Assembly: GCA_031272405.1 (NCBI GenBank)
Contig: JAISTW010000040.1
Coordinates: forward strand, 16,759-80,758
DNA from: Desulfovibrio sp.
GTDB taxonomy: Bacteria > Desulfobacterota > Desulfovibrionia > Desulfovibrionales > Desulfovibrionaceae
Direction: 5' to 3'
DNA: 64,000 bases
The notes beneath the pieces were generated by a model. It searched no databases. It saw only the letters and a list, made by a program, of their open reading frames with translations, and had not been told where the DNA came from. The stretch's first letter is position 1. Each line of letters begins with the position of its first letter. Shown piece after piece: positions 45,876-56,937 of the stretch. A program made the position numbers and the translations under genes.

Positions 45876-47411
45876 TCATTTTTCCCTGTTCGGCTCGCTC
45901 TCCAGCTTGGCCAGAGAGTTGAGAGCGTTGACGTAAGCTCTGGCACTGGCTACCAAGATATCGGGGTGCGCTCCTCGTCCCACGGAGGCGCCGGATTCGG
46001 AACGCAGGCGTACCGTCACCTCGCCCAAAGCGTCTGTGCCGCCGGTAATGGCATTGACGGCATACTGTTCCAAATCCGCTTTCCGGCCCACAATGTCGGC
46101 AATGACGTTGAAAAGCGCGTCCACAGGCCCGGCGCCGAATCCTGCGCCGCGTTTTTCCTTCCCGTCCACATCCATGATGACGGCCGCCGTGGGCGGAACG
46201 CCGTCGGCGTCGGAACTCTGCACGCTCACATGGCGCAGGCGGTAGCGGTCGGGCATGCGGTATATTTCCTCATGCACCAGAGCCATGAGGTCATCGTCGT
46301 GCAGGTTTTTTTTGCGGTCGGCCAAGCTTTTGACGGCTTCAAACACCAGATTGAGTTCCGTTTCGTTCAGTTTGAAGCCCATGCTCTCAAATTTGTTGCG
46401 TACCGCATTGCGGCCCGAATGTTTGCCGATGACCAGTTTGCTGCCCGCGCGACCTACAGACTCTGGGGTCATGATTTCATAGGTTTCGCGGTGTTTAAGC
46501 ATGCCGTCCTGATGCACGCCGGACTCGTGGGCGAAAGCGTTTTCGCCCACAATAGCCTTGTGGCCGGGAATAGGCCTGCCTATGGTCATGGAGAGCATCC
46601 GGCAGGAAGGATAAATCTGTTCGGTGACGATATTGTGCGTCAGACCATAGTAGTCCTTGCGCACGGAAAGAGCCATGGCGACCTCCTCCAGAGAGGCGTT
46701 GCCCGCGCGTTCGCCTATGCCGTTGAGCGTCACCTCGGCCTGCCGCGCGCCAACCTTGAGCGCCGCCAAAGTATTGGCGACACCGAGTCCGAGATCATTG
46801 TGGCAGTGTACGCCGAAAATGGCCTTGTCGGCATTGGGCGTGTTTTCCATGACATAACGGACAAGGGCAGCGAATTCATCGGGCTGGGCGTAGCCCACTG
46901 TGTCCGGCAGGTTAATGACCCGCGCGCCTGCCCTGATGGCCGTTTCCACCACCCGACAGAGGAAGTCCGCATCCGAGCGCGATGCGTCCTCGGCGGAAAA
47001 TTCCACGTTGTCTGTGTAGGACGCGCAATGTCTTACCGAAGCTTCGGCTATGGCGACGACTTCTTCCGGGCTTTTGCGCAGCTTGTATTCCATGTGCAGG
47101 GGAGATGTCGCCAAAAAGATATGGAGGCGCGGATTTTCGGCGCATTTCACCGCCTCCCAGCAGCGGTCGATATCCGCCTTTATGGTGCGGGCAAGACCAG
47201 CCACCTGCACACCGCGGGCCTGGGCGGCGATAGCCTTGACGGATTCAAAGTCGCCTGCGCTGGAAGCAGGAAAACCGGCTTCAATCACATCCACGCCAAG
47301 TTTTTCCAACTGACGCGCCAAGGCGAGCTTTTCCTGCAAATTCATGGTCGCGCCGGGAGATTGCTCTCCGTCACGCAAGGTGGTGTCAAAAAAATAGACC
47401 CTGTTCCGCAC
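45876..47411 (-). CDS. leuA: 2-isopropylmalate synthase
   Basis: Claisen condensation of acetyl-CoA and 2-oxoisovalerate, first committed step of leucine synthesis. 511 residues from a GTG at 47409-47411 directly behind GGAGGAAGG; a longer ATG frame upstream reads into intergenic sequence. [18 protein letters not shown] carries the metal-binding and catalytic residues, [17 protein letters not shown] the metal-binding HxH pair, and the C-terminal leucine-feedback domain is present. 64 nt downstream of pssA. Confidence 0.97.
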   Translation of the reverse strand: MRNRVYFFDTTLRDGEQSPGATMNLQEKLALARQLEKLGVDVIEAGFPASSAGDFESVKAIAAQARGVQVAGLARTIKADIDRCWEAVKCAENPRLHIFLATSPLHMEYKLRKSPEEVVAIAEASVRHCASYTDNVEFSAEDASRSDADFLCRVVETAIRAGARVINLPDTVGYAQPDEFAALVRYVMENTPNADKAIFGVHCHNDLGLGVANTLAALKVGARQAEVTLNGIGERAGNASLEEVAMALSVRKDYYGLTHNIVTEQIYPSCRMLSMTIGRPIPGHKAIVGENAFAHESGVHQDGMLKHRETYEIMTPESVGRAGSKLVIGKHSGRNAVRNKFESMGFKLNETELNLVFEAVKSLADRKKNLHDDDLMALVHEEIYRMPDRYRLRHVSVQSSDADGVPPTAAVIMDVDGKEKRGAGFGAGPVDALFNVIADIVGRKADLEQYAVNAITGGTDALGEVTVRLRSESGASVGRGAHPDILVASARAYVNALNSLAKLESEPNREK

Positions 47412-47475
47412 TGTTCCTTCCTCCTCCAAAGCTAGCTGCAGCGACAAAAAGGGACGTGGCCACACTGGCCGCAGA

Positions 47476-48231
47476 TCAGTCGTCCTGGGGCGCGAGAGCC
47501 CGTAAAAGCCTGCGATTGCGCTGCGGCAGAACAACAAAAGTATACAGCAACCCACCGCCGATATACACGGCGCACAGCAGAAACCCCATGATGCCGGGCG
47601 CGGCGATGACAAGGGCGAGAAGGGCAAAAAAAACAAGCATGGAGCGAACGGGATGCGCGCGCAGGAAGTCATACTCCTTGAAGGAAAAATAACGCACGGA
47701 ACTCACCATGACCAAACCCAGAGCAATCGCCAGCGCAAAGGCAGCGTACGGGGCCGCCTCCGCGACGGCGTCCGAAAGCCGGCCGACGAAAAAAATGAAA
47801 CAGGCCACAGTGCAGGCACCGGCCGGAATGGGCAGGCCGATGAAAAAACGCTTGCCTGTCGCCGCCGCGCTAATGTTGAAGCGTGCCAGCCGCAAAGCGC
47901 CGCAGGCCGTATAAAAAAAGGCCGCCGCTATGCCGGCGCGTCCGAATTGCTGCAACTGCCATTGCCACAACAGCACCGCCGGCGCGATGCCAAAAGCCGC
48001 GAGATCCGCCAGGGAATCGTATTGCACGCCAAATTCGCTGGAAGTATTGGTAAGGCGGGCCACCTTGCCGTCCAGACCATCCATAAGCGCGGCAAGAAGA
48101 AGGCTCACAGCCGCGGTTTCGTACTGTCCCTGCATGGCCCAGACCATGGCCAGAAAGCCGAAAAAAAGGCTCATGGTCGTGATCATGTTGGGCAGCAGGT
48201 AAACGCCCCTGTGTTTTTTCCTTTCCATCAT
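47476..48231 (-). CDS. pssA: CDP-diacylglycerol-serine O-phosphatidyltransferase
   Basis: Makes phosphatidylserine. 251 residues, about eight membrane segments. The CDP-alcohol phosphotransferase motif DG-x2-AR-x8-G-x3-D-x3-D is exact ([19 protein letters not shown] and the following SLAD). Its start overlaps the psd stop by 4 nt. Confidence 0.96.
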   Translation of the reverse strand: MMERKKHRGVYLLPNMITTMSLFFGFLAMVWAMQGQYETAAVSLLLAALMDGLDGKVARLTNTSSEFGVQYDSLADLAAFGIAPAVLLWQWQLQQFGRAGIAAAFFYTACGALRLARFNISAAATGKRFFIGLPIPAGACTVACFIFFVGRLSDAVAEAAPYAAFALAIALGLVMVSSVRYFSFKEYDFLRAHPVRSMLVFFALLALVIAAPGIMGFLLCAVYIGGGLLYTFVVLPQRNRRLLRALAPQDD

Positions 48232-48875
48232 TGTTTTGTTTTTATCGCGATGACGCTTTGTCCGGCCAAAACGCGTTCCCCGGGCTTAACGGCGGCAACA
48301 TAACCGGCCGGCAGATAAAGGTCAACACGGGAACCGAAACGTATCAAACCGTAGCGCTCCCCACGCGCCAGAACGTCGCCCTGCTCGGCCCGACAGACGA
48401 TGCGTCGGGCGACAAGCCCGGCTATCTGCACCATGACCCAGGCGAGTCCGTCAGCATCGCGCAGTTTGTAGGCGCAACGCTCATTGTCTTCCGAGGCCTT
48501 GTCCAGGGAGGCGTTGAAAAATTTCCCCGGCCAGTAGCGTATTTCTTCCACGGCGCCTGCCACAGGCGCCCTGTTGACGTGCACGTTGAAGACGTTCATG
48601 AAAATGCTGACGCGCATCCTGCGTTCCCCGTCCAGCGGCTCCATGCACTCCGTCACATGCAGCACGCGTCCGTCTGCCGGGCTGACGGCCAGGTCAGACC
48701 CCTGGGGCGTCACGCGCTCCGGATCGCGGAAAAAATGCAGGCTGAAAGCGCAGGCTGCAAGAAAAAACAGAGCGGCAACCTCAAAGTCCGCAAAAGCGCA
48801 AACCTCTGCCGCCAGGGCCATCAAACCGATGCAGGGCCAACCTTCAGGGGCTATTCCAAGACTGGGATCGCGCAT
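48228..48875 (-). CDS. psd: Phosphatidylserine decarboxylase
   Basis: Converts phosphatidylserine to phosphatidylethanolamine. 215 residues from ATG 48873-48875 behind AGGAGCAG; the upstream in-frame ATG lies beyond the promoter -10 box. Short archaeal-like class, with an N-terminal membrane segment, [16 protein letters not shown] and the self-cleavage site FGS ([11 protein letters not shown]) that yields the pyruvoyl group. First gene of the psd-pssA-leuACDB unit. Confidence 0.95.
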   Translation of the reverse strand: MRDPSLGIAPEGWPCIGLMALAAEVCAFADFEVAALFFLAACAFSLHFFRDPERVTPQGSDLAVSPADGRVLHVTECMEPLDGERRMRVSIFMNVFNVHVNRAPVAGAVEEIRYWPGKFFNASLDKASEDNERCAYKLRDADGLAWVMVQIAGLVARRIVCRAEQGDVLARGERYGLIRFGSRVDLYLPAGYVAAVKPGERVLAGQSVIAIKTKQ

Positions 48876-48927
48876 TACTGCTCCTGGTCGTATTTGCTGC
48901 TGGTCATATTCAGTCTTCAAGTAAAAA

Positions 48928-48956
48928 ATTTTACGTCCTTGCCTGATTGTTGTCAA
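48928..48956 (-). promoter_or_regulatory. Sigma-70 promoter of the psd-pssA-leu unit
   Basis: On the minus strand TTGACA (48951-48956), exact 17-bp spacer, TAAAAT (48928-48933), about 50 nt before psd. Confidence 0.8.
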
Positions 48957-48984
48957 ACGGCTCCAAATAGAATACGTTGGTTCG

Positions 48985-50103
48985 ATGGATCCGGTTTCTC
49001 ATGCCGCCTCGGGCGTCGTTGCCCTGTTGGCCCTGGAGCATCGTCCGGCCCATCGCCTCGCCCTGCCGCTCGCGGCCTTGGCGGCAGCCTCCCCGGATGT
49101 GGATATTTTGTTCGCTTCCGGCCCTTTGCAGTTTCTTTTGCTGCACCGGGGCATAACGCACTCCCTCGCGGCTCTGCCTCTTCTGGGCCTGCTGCTTGCT
49201 CTGGCAAGCCGGCCTCTCTGGCGGGCGGACACGCCCGGACATTGGTCCTTCACGAAGGTCTGGCTTTTCATGTGTTTCGCGCTGGGGCTGCACATTTGGC
49301 TGGATGTCGTCACCACTTACGGCACCATGATTTTTCTGCCCTTTTCCCATCAGCGTGTGCGGATGAACGGACTGTTCATCGTGGATCCTCTCTTCACCTT
49401 GCCTTTGCTGGGCGCAGCAGTTTATGCCGCAAGGAAAACCTGCCGGAAGGCCGCCATCGCCGCCCTGATTTGGGTGTTTTTTTGGCCGGGCCTGGGCGTG
49501 ACCCTTGCCGGTCTGCATACGGCCAACCTGACGGAACGTCTGGCCGCCCAAGGGCGAAACGTCACAGGGCTGGTTGTGCTGCCCGACGCTCTGGCGCCCT
49601 TTTTCTGGCGCGCCCTCTACGCTGAAAGGCCAACCGACGGCGGCCCCGTCGTCGTGCGTGAGCAGGCGCTCGACGTCATTGGCCTGGAAAGGGCAACGGC
49701 GCAAAGTTACAGCGGCCTGCCCCAGCCGCTTGCCCGCGACCTTGCGAGAGTTTCCTCCGCATGTTCGCATTTTCTGGATTTCAGCATCTTGCCGGTACTC
49801 GCCCCTCTGCCGCAAAAGGATATTCCCCCGGCGTCCGACAGCGGCGTTATTTTCAAACTGGTTTACGACCTGCGTTTCGGCTCTTCGCACGCCTGGGTGC
49901 GGCGGTTGATGGGCATGCGTCCCAATGCCGACATCCCCTTCCAGCTCATGCTGGAACTGGAACGGGACGGACGCGCCGCATCCGGCCTTGCGCTTGTGCG
50001 CGAACGCCTGCGATTTTCCGATTCCGGCAGGGATTCAGGCTGGATTGAGCCGCAACGCCCGCGCAAGCCGGACTTGTTGACCTGGTTGGCAGGATTGCGC
50101 TGA
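48985..50103 (+). CDS. Membrane-bound metal-dependent hydrolase-like protein (DUF457/YdjM type)
   Basis: 372 residues. N-terminal [17 protein letters not shown], then SPDVDILF and [12 protein letters not shown] give the His/Asp pattern of the DUF457 (YdjM/YbcI) membrane hydrolase family, with four to five membrane segments in residues 1-180. The C-terminal half is soluble and less conserved. The biochemical function of the family is not well established. Divergent from psd. Confidence 0.85.
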   Translation: MDPVSHAASGVVALLALEHRPAHRLALPLAALAAASPDVDILFASGPLQFLLLHRGITHSLAALPLLGLLLALASRPLWRADTPGHWSFTKVWLFMCFALGLHIWLDVVTTYGTMIFLPFSHQRVRMNGLFIVDPLFTLPLLGAAVYAARKTCRKAAIAALIWVFFWPGLGVTLAGLHTANLTERLAAQGRNVTGLVVLPDALAPFFWRALYAERPTDGGPVVVREQALDVIGLERATAQSYSGLPQPLARDLARVSSACSHFLDFSILPVLAPLPQKDIPPASDSGVIFKLVYDLRFGSSHAWVRRLMGMRPNADIPFQLMLELERDGRAASGLALVRERLRFSDSGRDSGWIEPQRPRKPDLLTWLAGLR

Positions 50104-50574
50104 ATGCGGGGAATTTTTCCTCTTGCGGGGCACGCCTGTCCCAACACCGGCCCGTTCCAGACGAAGTCTCTGAACATTTGGGTCGCGGGGCTTCTGCTGC
50201 AAACGCTTCTGATGCCGACGACGGCCCTTGCCCAATCTCCGCATGAAGTGACGGAATTATGGACAGGCGGCATCTATGCCTCAACGTACAGGGCCGGGTT
50301 GTGTTTTTCCGCCAATGGGGCCGTGCGCGGCGTCGTCCGTCTGCGACAGAAAAACGGTCAGGTGGATGTTTACCATATCCACGGCGCTGTCCGGGGCAGA
50401 AAAATTGAAGCATCCCACTCCTCCGGACATACATTCAAGGGAGAACTCCTGGGGGCGGACAAAGTGGAAGGCACAATAACCCTCAAAAATGGGTTGCGCA
50501 TTGACCTTGAAGGCGAACGCCGGGCCGACGTTCCCCTGGACATGGAAGACTGCGCCCCTCCCGACGAGGATTGA
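50104..50574 (+). CDS. Secreted hypothetical protein
   Basis: 156 residues, starting directly after the previous stop (TGA-ATG). A hydrophobic signal segment (LNIWVAGLLLQTLLMPTTALA, ending near residue 43) precedes a small beta-rich domain of about 110 residues with two Cys. The N-terminal 20 residues before the signal are unusually long, so a start at an internal codon is possible. No family recognised. Confidence 0.65.
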   Translation: MRGIFPLAGHACPNTGPFQTKSLNIWVAGLLLQTLLMPTTALAQSPHEVTELWTGGIYASTYRAGLCFSANGAVRGVVRLRQKNGQVDVYHIHGAVRGRKIEASHSSGHTFKGELLGADKVEGTITLKNGLRIDLEGERRADVPLDMEDCAPPDED

Positions 50575-50651
50575 AGGGATGCCCTGGTCATGATCATTGC
50601 GCCGAAAAGTTCTGTTGCGTGATTCGGATGCACTGATTATTATGCCTGACG

Positions 50652-53600
50652 ATGAATTTCTCGCGTATCTTCATTTTGCGGCCCATAGCCACATCGCTGC
50701 TCATGGCCGGGCTCTTTTTATCCGGCCTGCTGGCCTGGCGCGCTCTGCCCGTGGCCGCCCTGCCCCAGATAGATTACCCGACGATCCAGGTGCAGACCCC
50801 CTATCCGGGCGCTTCGCCGGACATCACGGCGGCCGTGGTCACCGCGCCGCTGGAGCGGCAGTTCGGCGTCATGCCCGGTTTGGTGCAGATGCATTCTCTT
50901 TCCAGCGCCGGAGCTTCCACGATAACCTTGCGTTTTGACCTCTCCGTGCCCCTGGACGTGGCCGAGCAGGAAGTTCAGGCCGCCATCAACGCGGCCAACA
51001 ATCTGCTGCCGACGGATCTGCCCACGCCGCCCGTTTACAATAAGGTCAATCCCGCCGATCCGCCCATCATCACCCTGGCTGTGGTCAGTTCAGCCTTGCC
51101 CCTGACCCGTCTGGAAGATCTGGCCGACACGCGTCTGGCCCAGAAGATTTCCCAGTTGCCGGGCGTGGGATTGGTCACGCTTTCCGGCGGGCAGCGTCCG
51201 GCCGTGCGCGTGCAGGTCAACCCCCGGTTGCTGGCCTCGGCGGGCCTGACCTTGGCCGACGTACGGCAGACCATAAGCCAGGCCAACGTCAACACGGCCA
51301 AGGGCAGCTTTGACGGAGCGGAACGGGCCAGTTCCATTGACGCCAACGATCAACTCGCCTCGGCCGAGGAATACGCCCGCGCCATTATCGGCTATAAAAA
51401 CGGCGCCGCCCTGCGTCTCGAAGATGTGGCCGACGTGGTGGAAGGGGCGGAAAATGCCCGTCTGGCGGCCTGGGTGACCGGAGAAGGACAGCCTTTCCGG
51501 CAGGCTATCGTGCTTTCCGTGCAGCGCCAACCGGGCGCCAACGTCATCGCTGTGGCGGACAGCGTGCGCCGTCTGCTGCCCGTCTTGACTCATTCCCTGC
51601 CCGGCGCTGTGGAAGTGCGCATCGTCACCGACCGCACCGTGACCATACGCGCCACAGTGCGCGACGTGCAGATGGAACTTTGTCTGGCCATCGCGCTGGT
51701 TATTCTCGTAATCTGGCTTTTTTTGCGCAACGCGCGGGCCACATTCATCCCGGCCATGGCCGTGCCCCTTTCTCTTGTGGGTTCCCTGGGCGTGATGCAT
51801 CTGGCCGGATTTTCCCTCAACAATCTCACTCTGATGGCTCTGGTCATCGCCACAGGCTTTGTGGTGGACGACGCCATTGTGGTCATCGAAAACATTTCCC
51901 GTTTTCTGGAAGAGGGGGAGCCGCCCTTGCAGGCCGCTTTGAAGGGCGCCGGACAAATAGGCTTCACCATCATATCCCTGACTGTTTCCCTGGTGGCTGT
52001 GCTTATTCCTCTGTTGTTCATGGGCGATGTGGCGGGCAGGCTGTTCCGGGAATTCGCCGTCACCCTGGCCGTGACCATTCTTGTTTCCGCTGCCGTCAGC
52101 CTGAGCCTCACCCCCATGCTCTGCGCCGTCATGCTTGCGGGCAAAACCAAAAATCCTGAATCCCAAAACTCTGAAGGCTTTTTCGGAGTCGTGCTGGCCT
52201 GGTACATGCGCGGTCTGGATGTGGTCTTCCGCCATCAAAGACTGACCCTTGGCGTGGCCGTGTCCGTGATGCTGCTGACAGTCCTGTTGTGGATAGTCAC
52301 GCCCAAGGGATTTTTCCCTGTGCAGGACGCGGGCGTGTTGCAGGGCATGGTGGAAGCCGGCCAGGAAACTTCCTTTCAGGCCATGCGCGACCGCCAGCAG
52401 GAGATCGCCGGCGTGCTGCTGGACGACCCGGCCGTGGCTGACGTGATCTTTTTGGTGGGAGTGGACGGCATCAACCCGAGCATGAATATTTCCCGGCTCA
52501 CGGTGAATCTCAAACCCCTTGAAGACCGCGACGCGCGCGCTCCGGCCATTGCCCGCCGCCTGATGAGCGCGGCGCGAAAATTGCCCGGTCTGCGCCTGCA
52601 TTTACAGCCCGTGCAGGATCTTACCATTGAAGACCGCGTGACATCCGGTCAGTACCAGTTCACTGTGGAGTCCGTTGCCAGGCGTGAACTCGAGGAGCGC
52701 GTCCCGTCCCTGGTCGACAAGCTGCGCTCCCGCCAGGAACTGGCGCATGTAAACAGCGATCTGCAGGCGCCCGGACGCATGGTCTGGCTTGACATAAACC
52801 GCGATACGGCCGGCCGGCTGGGCATCAGCATGAGCGATATCGACAACGCCCTGTATGATGCCCTGGGGCAACGTCTTGTGTCCACCATCTTTACCCAGAC
52901 CAATCAGTACAAGGTGGTGCTGGAAGTCGCTCCACGTTTCCGTGAGACCCCGGCCAATCTGGAAAATCTCTATGTACGCGGAACCGGCGGCGCTCCTGTT
53001 CCCCTGACGGCCCTGGCCGTTATTGAGGAGCGACCCACGGCCATGACTGTGGCCCGGCAGGGGCAGTTTCCCACAGCGGCGATTTCCTTCAATGTCGCGC
53101 AAGGGTATTCTTTGGGCGCGGCTGTGGATGCCGTGCGCGAATGTTTGACCGACCTGCCCGCCGGTCTGCGGGTTGCCTTTCAGGGGGCCGCAGAAGCCTT
53201 TGACGGCTCCGGCGCCAATCAGCTCTGGCTCATTTTGGCCGCAGTGGTGACCATGTATATTGTGCTCGGCGTGCTCTATGAAAGTTACATCCACCCCCTG
53301 ACCATACTTTCCACCCTGCCCTCGGCCGGAGTCGGCGCCCTGTGCGCCCTTATGCTGGGCGGCATGGAATTGGGCGTGGTGGGCATTATCGGCATTATTC
53401 TGCTTATAGGCATTGTGAAGAAAAACGCCATCATGATGATAGATTTCGCCCTGGAGGCCGAACGTCATGAAGGATTGTCTTCTCTTGAAGCCATACGCAA
53501 GGCCTGCCTGCTGCGTCTGCGACCCATTTTGATGACCACGATGGCCGCGCTGCTCAGCGCCCTGCCGCTCATGCTCGGCCGGGGCATGGGCGCGGAATTG

Positions 53601-53726
53601 CGTTCCCCCCTGGGCATAACCATGGTCGGCGGGCTCATTTTCAGCCAGGTGCTGACGCTCTTCACCACCCCGGTGATTTATCTGTGGTTTGACAGGCTGA
53701 GCCGGCCCGCGCAGGCCAGAGCATAG
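50652..53726 (+). CDS. mdtB: RND efflux pump inner-membrane subunit, MdtB-like
   Basis: 1024 residues, proton-driven multidrug exporter of the HAE1 class. N-terminus [18 protein letters not shown], then [20 protein letters not shown] as in MdtB. Twelve membrane segments; proton-relay Asp pair in [15 protein letters not shown] (TM4). It resembles E. coli MdtB more than MdtC along the porter domain ([20 protein letters not shown]). Followed after 9 nt by an MdtC-like gene, suggesting a heterotrimeric pump. No membrane-fusion protein or TolC-type gene is adjacent. Confidence 0.93.
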   Translation: MNFSRIFILRPIATSLLMAGLFLSGLLAWRALPVAALPQIDYPTIQVQTPYPGASPDITAAVVTAPLERQFGVMPGLVQMHSLSSAGASTITLRFDLSVPLDVAEQEVQAAINAANNLLPTDLPTPPVYNKVNPADPPIITLAVVSSALPLTRLEDLADTRLAQKISQLPGVGLVTLSGGQRPAVRVQVNPRLLASAGLTLADVRQTISQANVNTAKGSFDGAERASSIDANDQLASAEEYARAIIGYKNGAALRLEDVADVVEGAENARLAAWVTGEGQPFRQAIVLSVQRQPGANVIAVADSVRRLLPVLTHSLPGAVEVRIVTDRTVTIRATVRDVQMELCLAIALVILVIWLFLRNARATFIPAMAVPLSLVGSLGVMHLAGFSLNNLTLMALVIATGFVVDDAIVVIENISRFLEEGEPPLQAALKGAGQIGFTIISLTVSLVAVLIPLLFMGDVAGRLFREFAVTLAVTILVSAAVSLSLTPMLCAVMLAGKTKNPESQNSEGFFGVVLAWYMRGLDVVFRHQRLTLGVAVSVMLLTVLLWIVTPKGFFPVQDAGVLQGMVEAGQETSFQAMRDRQQEIAGVLLDDPAVADVIFLVGVDGINPSMNISRLTVNLKPLEDRDARAPAIARRLMSAARKLPGLRLHLQPVQDLTIEDRVTSGQYQFTVESVARRELEERVPSLVDKLRSRQELAHVNSDLQAPGRMVWLDINRDTAGRLGISMSDIDNALYDALGQRLVSTIFTQTNQYKVVLEVAPRFRETPANLENLYVRGTGGAPVPLTALAVIEERPTAMTVARQGQFPTAAISFNVAQGYSLGAAVDAVRECLTDLPAGLRVAFQGAAEAFDGSGANQLWLILAAVVTMYIVLGVLYESYIHPLTILSTLPSAGVGALCALMLGGMELGVVGIIGIILLIGIVKKNAIMMIDFALEAERHEGLSSLEAIRKACLLRLRPILMTTMAALLSALPLMLGRGMGAELRSPLGITMVGGLIFSQVLTLFTTPVIYLWFDRLSRPAQARA

Positions 53727-53735
53727 GAACGCGTC

Positions 53736-56700
53736 ATGCCGCACTCGAAGGATTCGCGCAAACGCTTCGGGCCGGAGTTTCTGCCCTTCAACATTTCCGC
53801 GCCTTTCATCCGCCGCCCGGTGGGCACGACTCTGATCACTATAGCTCTGGCTCTGGCCGGAATGACGGCCTTTGGACTTTTGCCCGTGGCCCCGCTGCCG
53901 GAGGTGGATTTTCCCATGGTGGTGGTGCGGGCCAGAATGCCCGGCGCCAGTCCGGAAACCATGGCCGCCACTGTGGCCACCCCTCTGGAGCGGGCCCTGG
54001 GACGCATCGCCGCCGTCACGGAAATGACTTCTTCCAGCAGTCTGGGATCCACCAACGTGACCCTGCAATTTGATCTTGACCGCAACATAGACGGCGCGGC
54101 CCGCGATGTGCAGGGGGCCATCAACGCCGCGCGCTCCACTTTGCCTTCCATGCCTTCCAACCCTTCGTGGCGCAAGGTCAACCCTTCCGGCGCGCCCATC
54201 ATGATACTTTCCGTCACCTCCGACGTTCTGACCCGTGCCCAGCTGTACGACGCGGCCTCAACCGTGTTGGCTCAGAAGATTTCCCAGATTCCCGGCGTGG
54301 GCGAGGTGGTGGTGGGCGGCGGAGCGCTGCCTGCGGTACGCGTGGACGTGAACCCCGGCGCTCTGGCTTCAGCGGGACTGGTTATGGAAGACGCGCGCCG
54401 CGCGCTCTTGTCCGCCAACGCCTGCCTGCCCAAGGGCATACTGGAAAACGGCTCGGCCTGCTGGCTTGTCGGCGCCCAGGATCAGCTCGACAGGGCGGAA
54501 CAGTACCGGCCCCTGATTGTGGCCCAGAAGGAAGGCCGCGTCGTCCGGCTTTCCGATATCGCCGAAGTGAGCGATTCCTCTCAGGATGTGCGCAACATGG
54601 CTGTGGTCAACGGCGTGCCGGCCATACTGCTCATCGTGTTTCGGGCGCCGGGGGCCAACATCATAGAAACCGTGGATCAGGTCAAGGCCATGATGCCCGC
54701 CCTGCAGGAATGGCTGCCGGCCGGAGCCAGGCTTCAGCAGCGCATGGACCGCTCCGTGACCATCCGCGCTTCCCTGCATGAGGTGGAAAAGAGCCTGCTT
54801 ATCTCCATCGTCCTGGTGGTGCTGGTCGTTTTCTGCTTTCTGGGCAGCGCCCGGGCAACGGCTGTCCCCGCCGTCGCGGCGCCGGTTTCCATCATCGCCA
54901 CTTTCGGCGTCATGTATCTATGCGGCTACAGTCTTGACAACCTTTCGCTCATGGCGCTGACGGTATCCACGGGTTTTGTGGTGGACGACGCCATCGTTGT
55001 GCTGGAAAACATCACACGCCGCCTGGAAGCGGGCGACACTCCGTTGCGGGCCGCCTTGCGCGGTTCGCGCGAGGTGAGTTTCACGGTAGTTTCCATCTCC
55101 GTTTCCCTGGTGGCGGTGTTTACCCCGATTTTGTTCATGGGCGGCATTGTTGGCCGCCTGTTCCGGGAATTCGCCGTGGTTTTGACCACGGCCGTGCTGG
55201 TGTCCATGCTGGTTTCCCTGACCACCACGCCCATGATGTGCGCCCATTTGCTCCGGCCCCACGGTGACGGGAGCGGCGGATTTTCGGCTTTTGCGCCGCG
55301 GATCGCAGCGCGCTTCGCCGGGCTGCCCTCGAAACTGCTGAACGGTTACGCCAAAAGTCTGACTGTTGTGCTGCGCCATCCGCATCTTGCGCTGTTTTGC
55401 CTGGCTCTGGTCATAGCGGGCAATGTCTGGCTGTATGTTATTGTCCCCAAGGGCTTTTTTCCCCAGCAGGACACAGGAGTGATCATGGGCGGCATACGCG
55501 CCGATCAGAGCGCGTCCTTTCAGGCCATGCGCGACAAGTTGACGCATCTGGTGGAGGTCATCGGCAAGGACAAGGCCGTGTCCCAGGTTTCGGCCCATAT
55601 CTCCGGGGGGCGCGGCGGCGGGGGCGTCTTTATTGCCCTCAAGCCTCTGGAGGAGCGCAAGATGAGCGCCCAGGAGGTGATAGGACGGTTGCGCGGCCGA
55701 TTGTCGGCCGAGCCCGGACTTCAGATTTTTTTGCAGCCCGCCCAGGACATCATGATGGGCGGACGCAGCTCGCGCTCGCAATACCAGTATACGCTTCAGG
55801 CGGACAATCTGGCGGAACTGCGCAAGCAGGGGCGTCGCCTCCAGCAGGAACTGTCCCAGAATCCCCTGTTCAGGGATGTGGACAGCGATATTGAGGAGCG
55901 CGGCCTGCAAACCGTGCTCACGGTCAACCGCGATGCCCTGTCGCGCCTTGGCTTGACCATGCGTGACGTGGATCAGGCCCTGAACGACGCCTTTGGTCAG
56001 CGTCAGGTTTCCGCCATATATGAGGACAAAAACCAGTATTGGGTGGTGCTGGAATACGGTCCCCGCTGGCTGGAAAACGCCGATGCTCTGTCCGTGGTGC
56101 GTTTGCCCGGACAAGGCGGGCTTGTGCCCTTGAGGACTGTCGCCGAAATCGGTCCGGGCTTTGCGCCGCTTTCTGTGGCCCATCAGGGACAGTTCGCGGC
56201 CGTGACCATTTCCTTCAATCTTGCGCCGGGCGTGGCGCTTTCCCAAGCCCAGACGGAGCTGGAATCCGTTCGCGGACGACTGGCCATGCCCAGCGGCGTG
56301 ATGGGCAGTTTTCAGGGCACGGCCAAGCTGTACAGCGACACGGCGGCCAATCAGGTCATACTTGTGCTGGCGGCCCTGGCCGCCCTGTACATAGTGTTGG
56401 GCGTGCTCTACGAAAGCCTTGTCCACCCCCTGACCATACTTTCCACCCTACCTTCGGCCGGCGGCGGGGCCTTGCTGGCCCTTATGCTCTGCGGAATGGA
56501 ATTCACCGTCATTGCTCTCATCGGCGTGTTGCTGCTCTGCGGCATCGTCAAGAAAAACGCCATTCTGATGGTGGATTTCGCTCTGGACGCGGAGCGGACA
56601 CGGAGCCTGCCCCCCGAGCGCGCCATCTATGAAGCCTGCCTGTTGCGTTTCCGCCCCATCATGATGACCACGCTCGCAGCTCTTTTGGGGGCCGTGCCCC

Positions 56701-56891
56701 TGACCCTGGGCCGCGGCGACGGGGCGGAACTGCGCACGCCCCTGGGGGTGACCATTGTGGGCGGGTTGATTGTGAGCCAGCTTTTGACGCTCTACACCAC
56801 GCCCGTGGTTTTTCTGGCCCTGGACCGTTTGAGGAACCGCGTGCGGGGCCGCGCGTCTGGAGCGCCTGAAGTTCCGGCGACCTGTTCTTAG
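53736..56891 (+). CDS. mdtC: RND efflux pump inner-membrane subunit, MdtC-like
   Basis: 1051 residues. NISAPFIRRPVGTTLITIAL and VAPLPEVDFPMVVVRARMPG, MTSSSSLGSTNVTLQFDLD and the [12 protein letters not shown] relay match MdtC. It has an N-terminal extension of about 20 polar residues before the first membrane segment. Partner of the preceding MdtB-like protein. It ends 46 nt from the convergent helicase gene, which marks the border between housekeeping and island-like DNA. Confidence 0.93.
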   Translation: MPHSKDSRKRFGPEFLPFNISAPFIRRPVGTTLITIALALAGMTAFGLLPVAPLPEVDFPMVVVRARMPGASPETMAATVATPLERALGRIAAVTEMTSSSSLGSTNVTLQFDLDRNIDGAARDVQGAINAARSTLPSMPSNPSWRKVNPSGAPIMILSVTSDVLTRAQLYDAASTVLAQKISQIPGVGEVVVGGGALPAVRVDVNPGALASAGLVMEDARRALLSANACLPKGILENGSACWLVGAQDQLDRAEQYRPLIVAQKEGRVVRLSDIAEVSDSSQDVRNMAVVNGVPAILLIVFRAPGANIIETVDQVKAMMPALQEWLPAGARLQQRMDRSVTIRASLHEVEKSLLISIVLVVLVVFCFLGSARATAVPAVAAPVSIIATFGVMYLCGYSLDNLSLMALTVSTGFVVDDAIVVLENITRRLEAGDTPLRAALRGSREVSFTVVSISVSLVAVFTPILFMGGIVGRLFREFAVVLTTAVLVSMLVSLTTTPMMCAHLLRPHGDGSGGFSAFAPRIAARFAGLPSKLLNGYAKSLTVVLRHPHLALFCLALVIAGNVWLYVIVPKGFFPQQDTGVIMGGIRADQSASFQAMRDKLTHLVEVIGKDKAVSQVSAHISGGRGGGGVFIALKPLEERKMSAQEVIGRLRGRLSAEPGLQIFLQPAQDIMMGGRSSRSQYQYTLQADNLAELRKQGRRLQQELSQNPLFRDVDSDIEERGLQTVLTVNRDALSRLGLTMRDVDQALNDAFGQRQVSAIYEDKNQYWVVLEYGPRWLENADALSVVRLPGQGGLVPLRTVAEIGPGFAPLSVAHQGQFAAVTISFNLAPGVALSQAQTELESVRGRLAMPSGVMGSFQGTAKLYSDTAANQVILVLAALAALYIVLGVLYESLVHPLTILSTLPSAGGGALLALMLCGMEFTVIALIGVLLLCGIVKKNAILMVDFALDAERTRSLPPERAIYEACLLRFRPIMMTTLAALLGAVPLTLGRGDGAELRTPLGVTIVGGLIVSQLLTLYTTPVVFLALDRLRNRVRGRASGAPEVPATCS

Positions 56892-56937
56892 GGTTGCCTC
56901 CACATATCGAAAGCGCGCAAAATCAGAATATCTATTC

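Noticed and set aside
45864..47435. 523-codon plus-strand open frame opposite leuA
   Set aside because: Antisense shadow of leuA, which is intact with all motifs.
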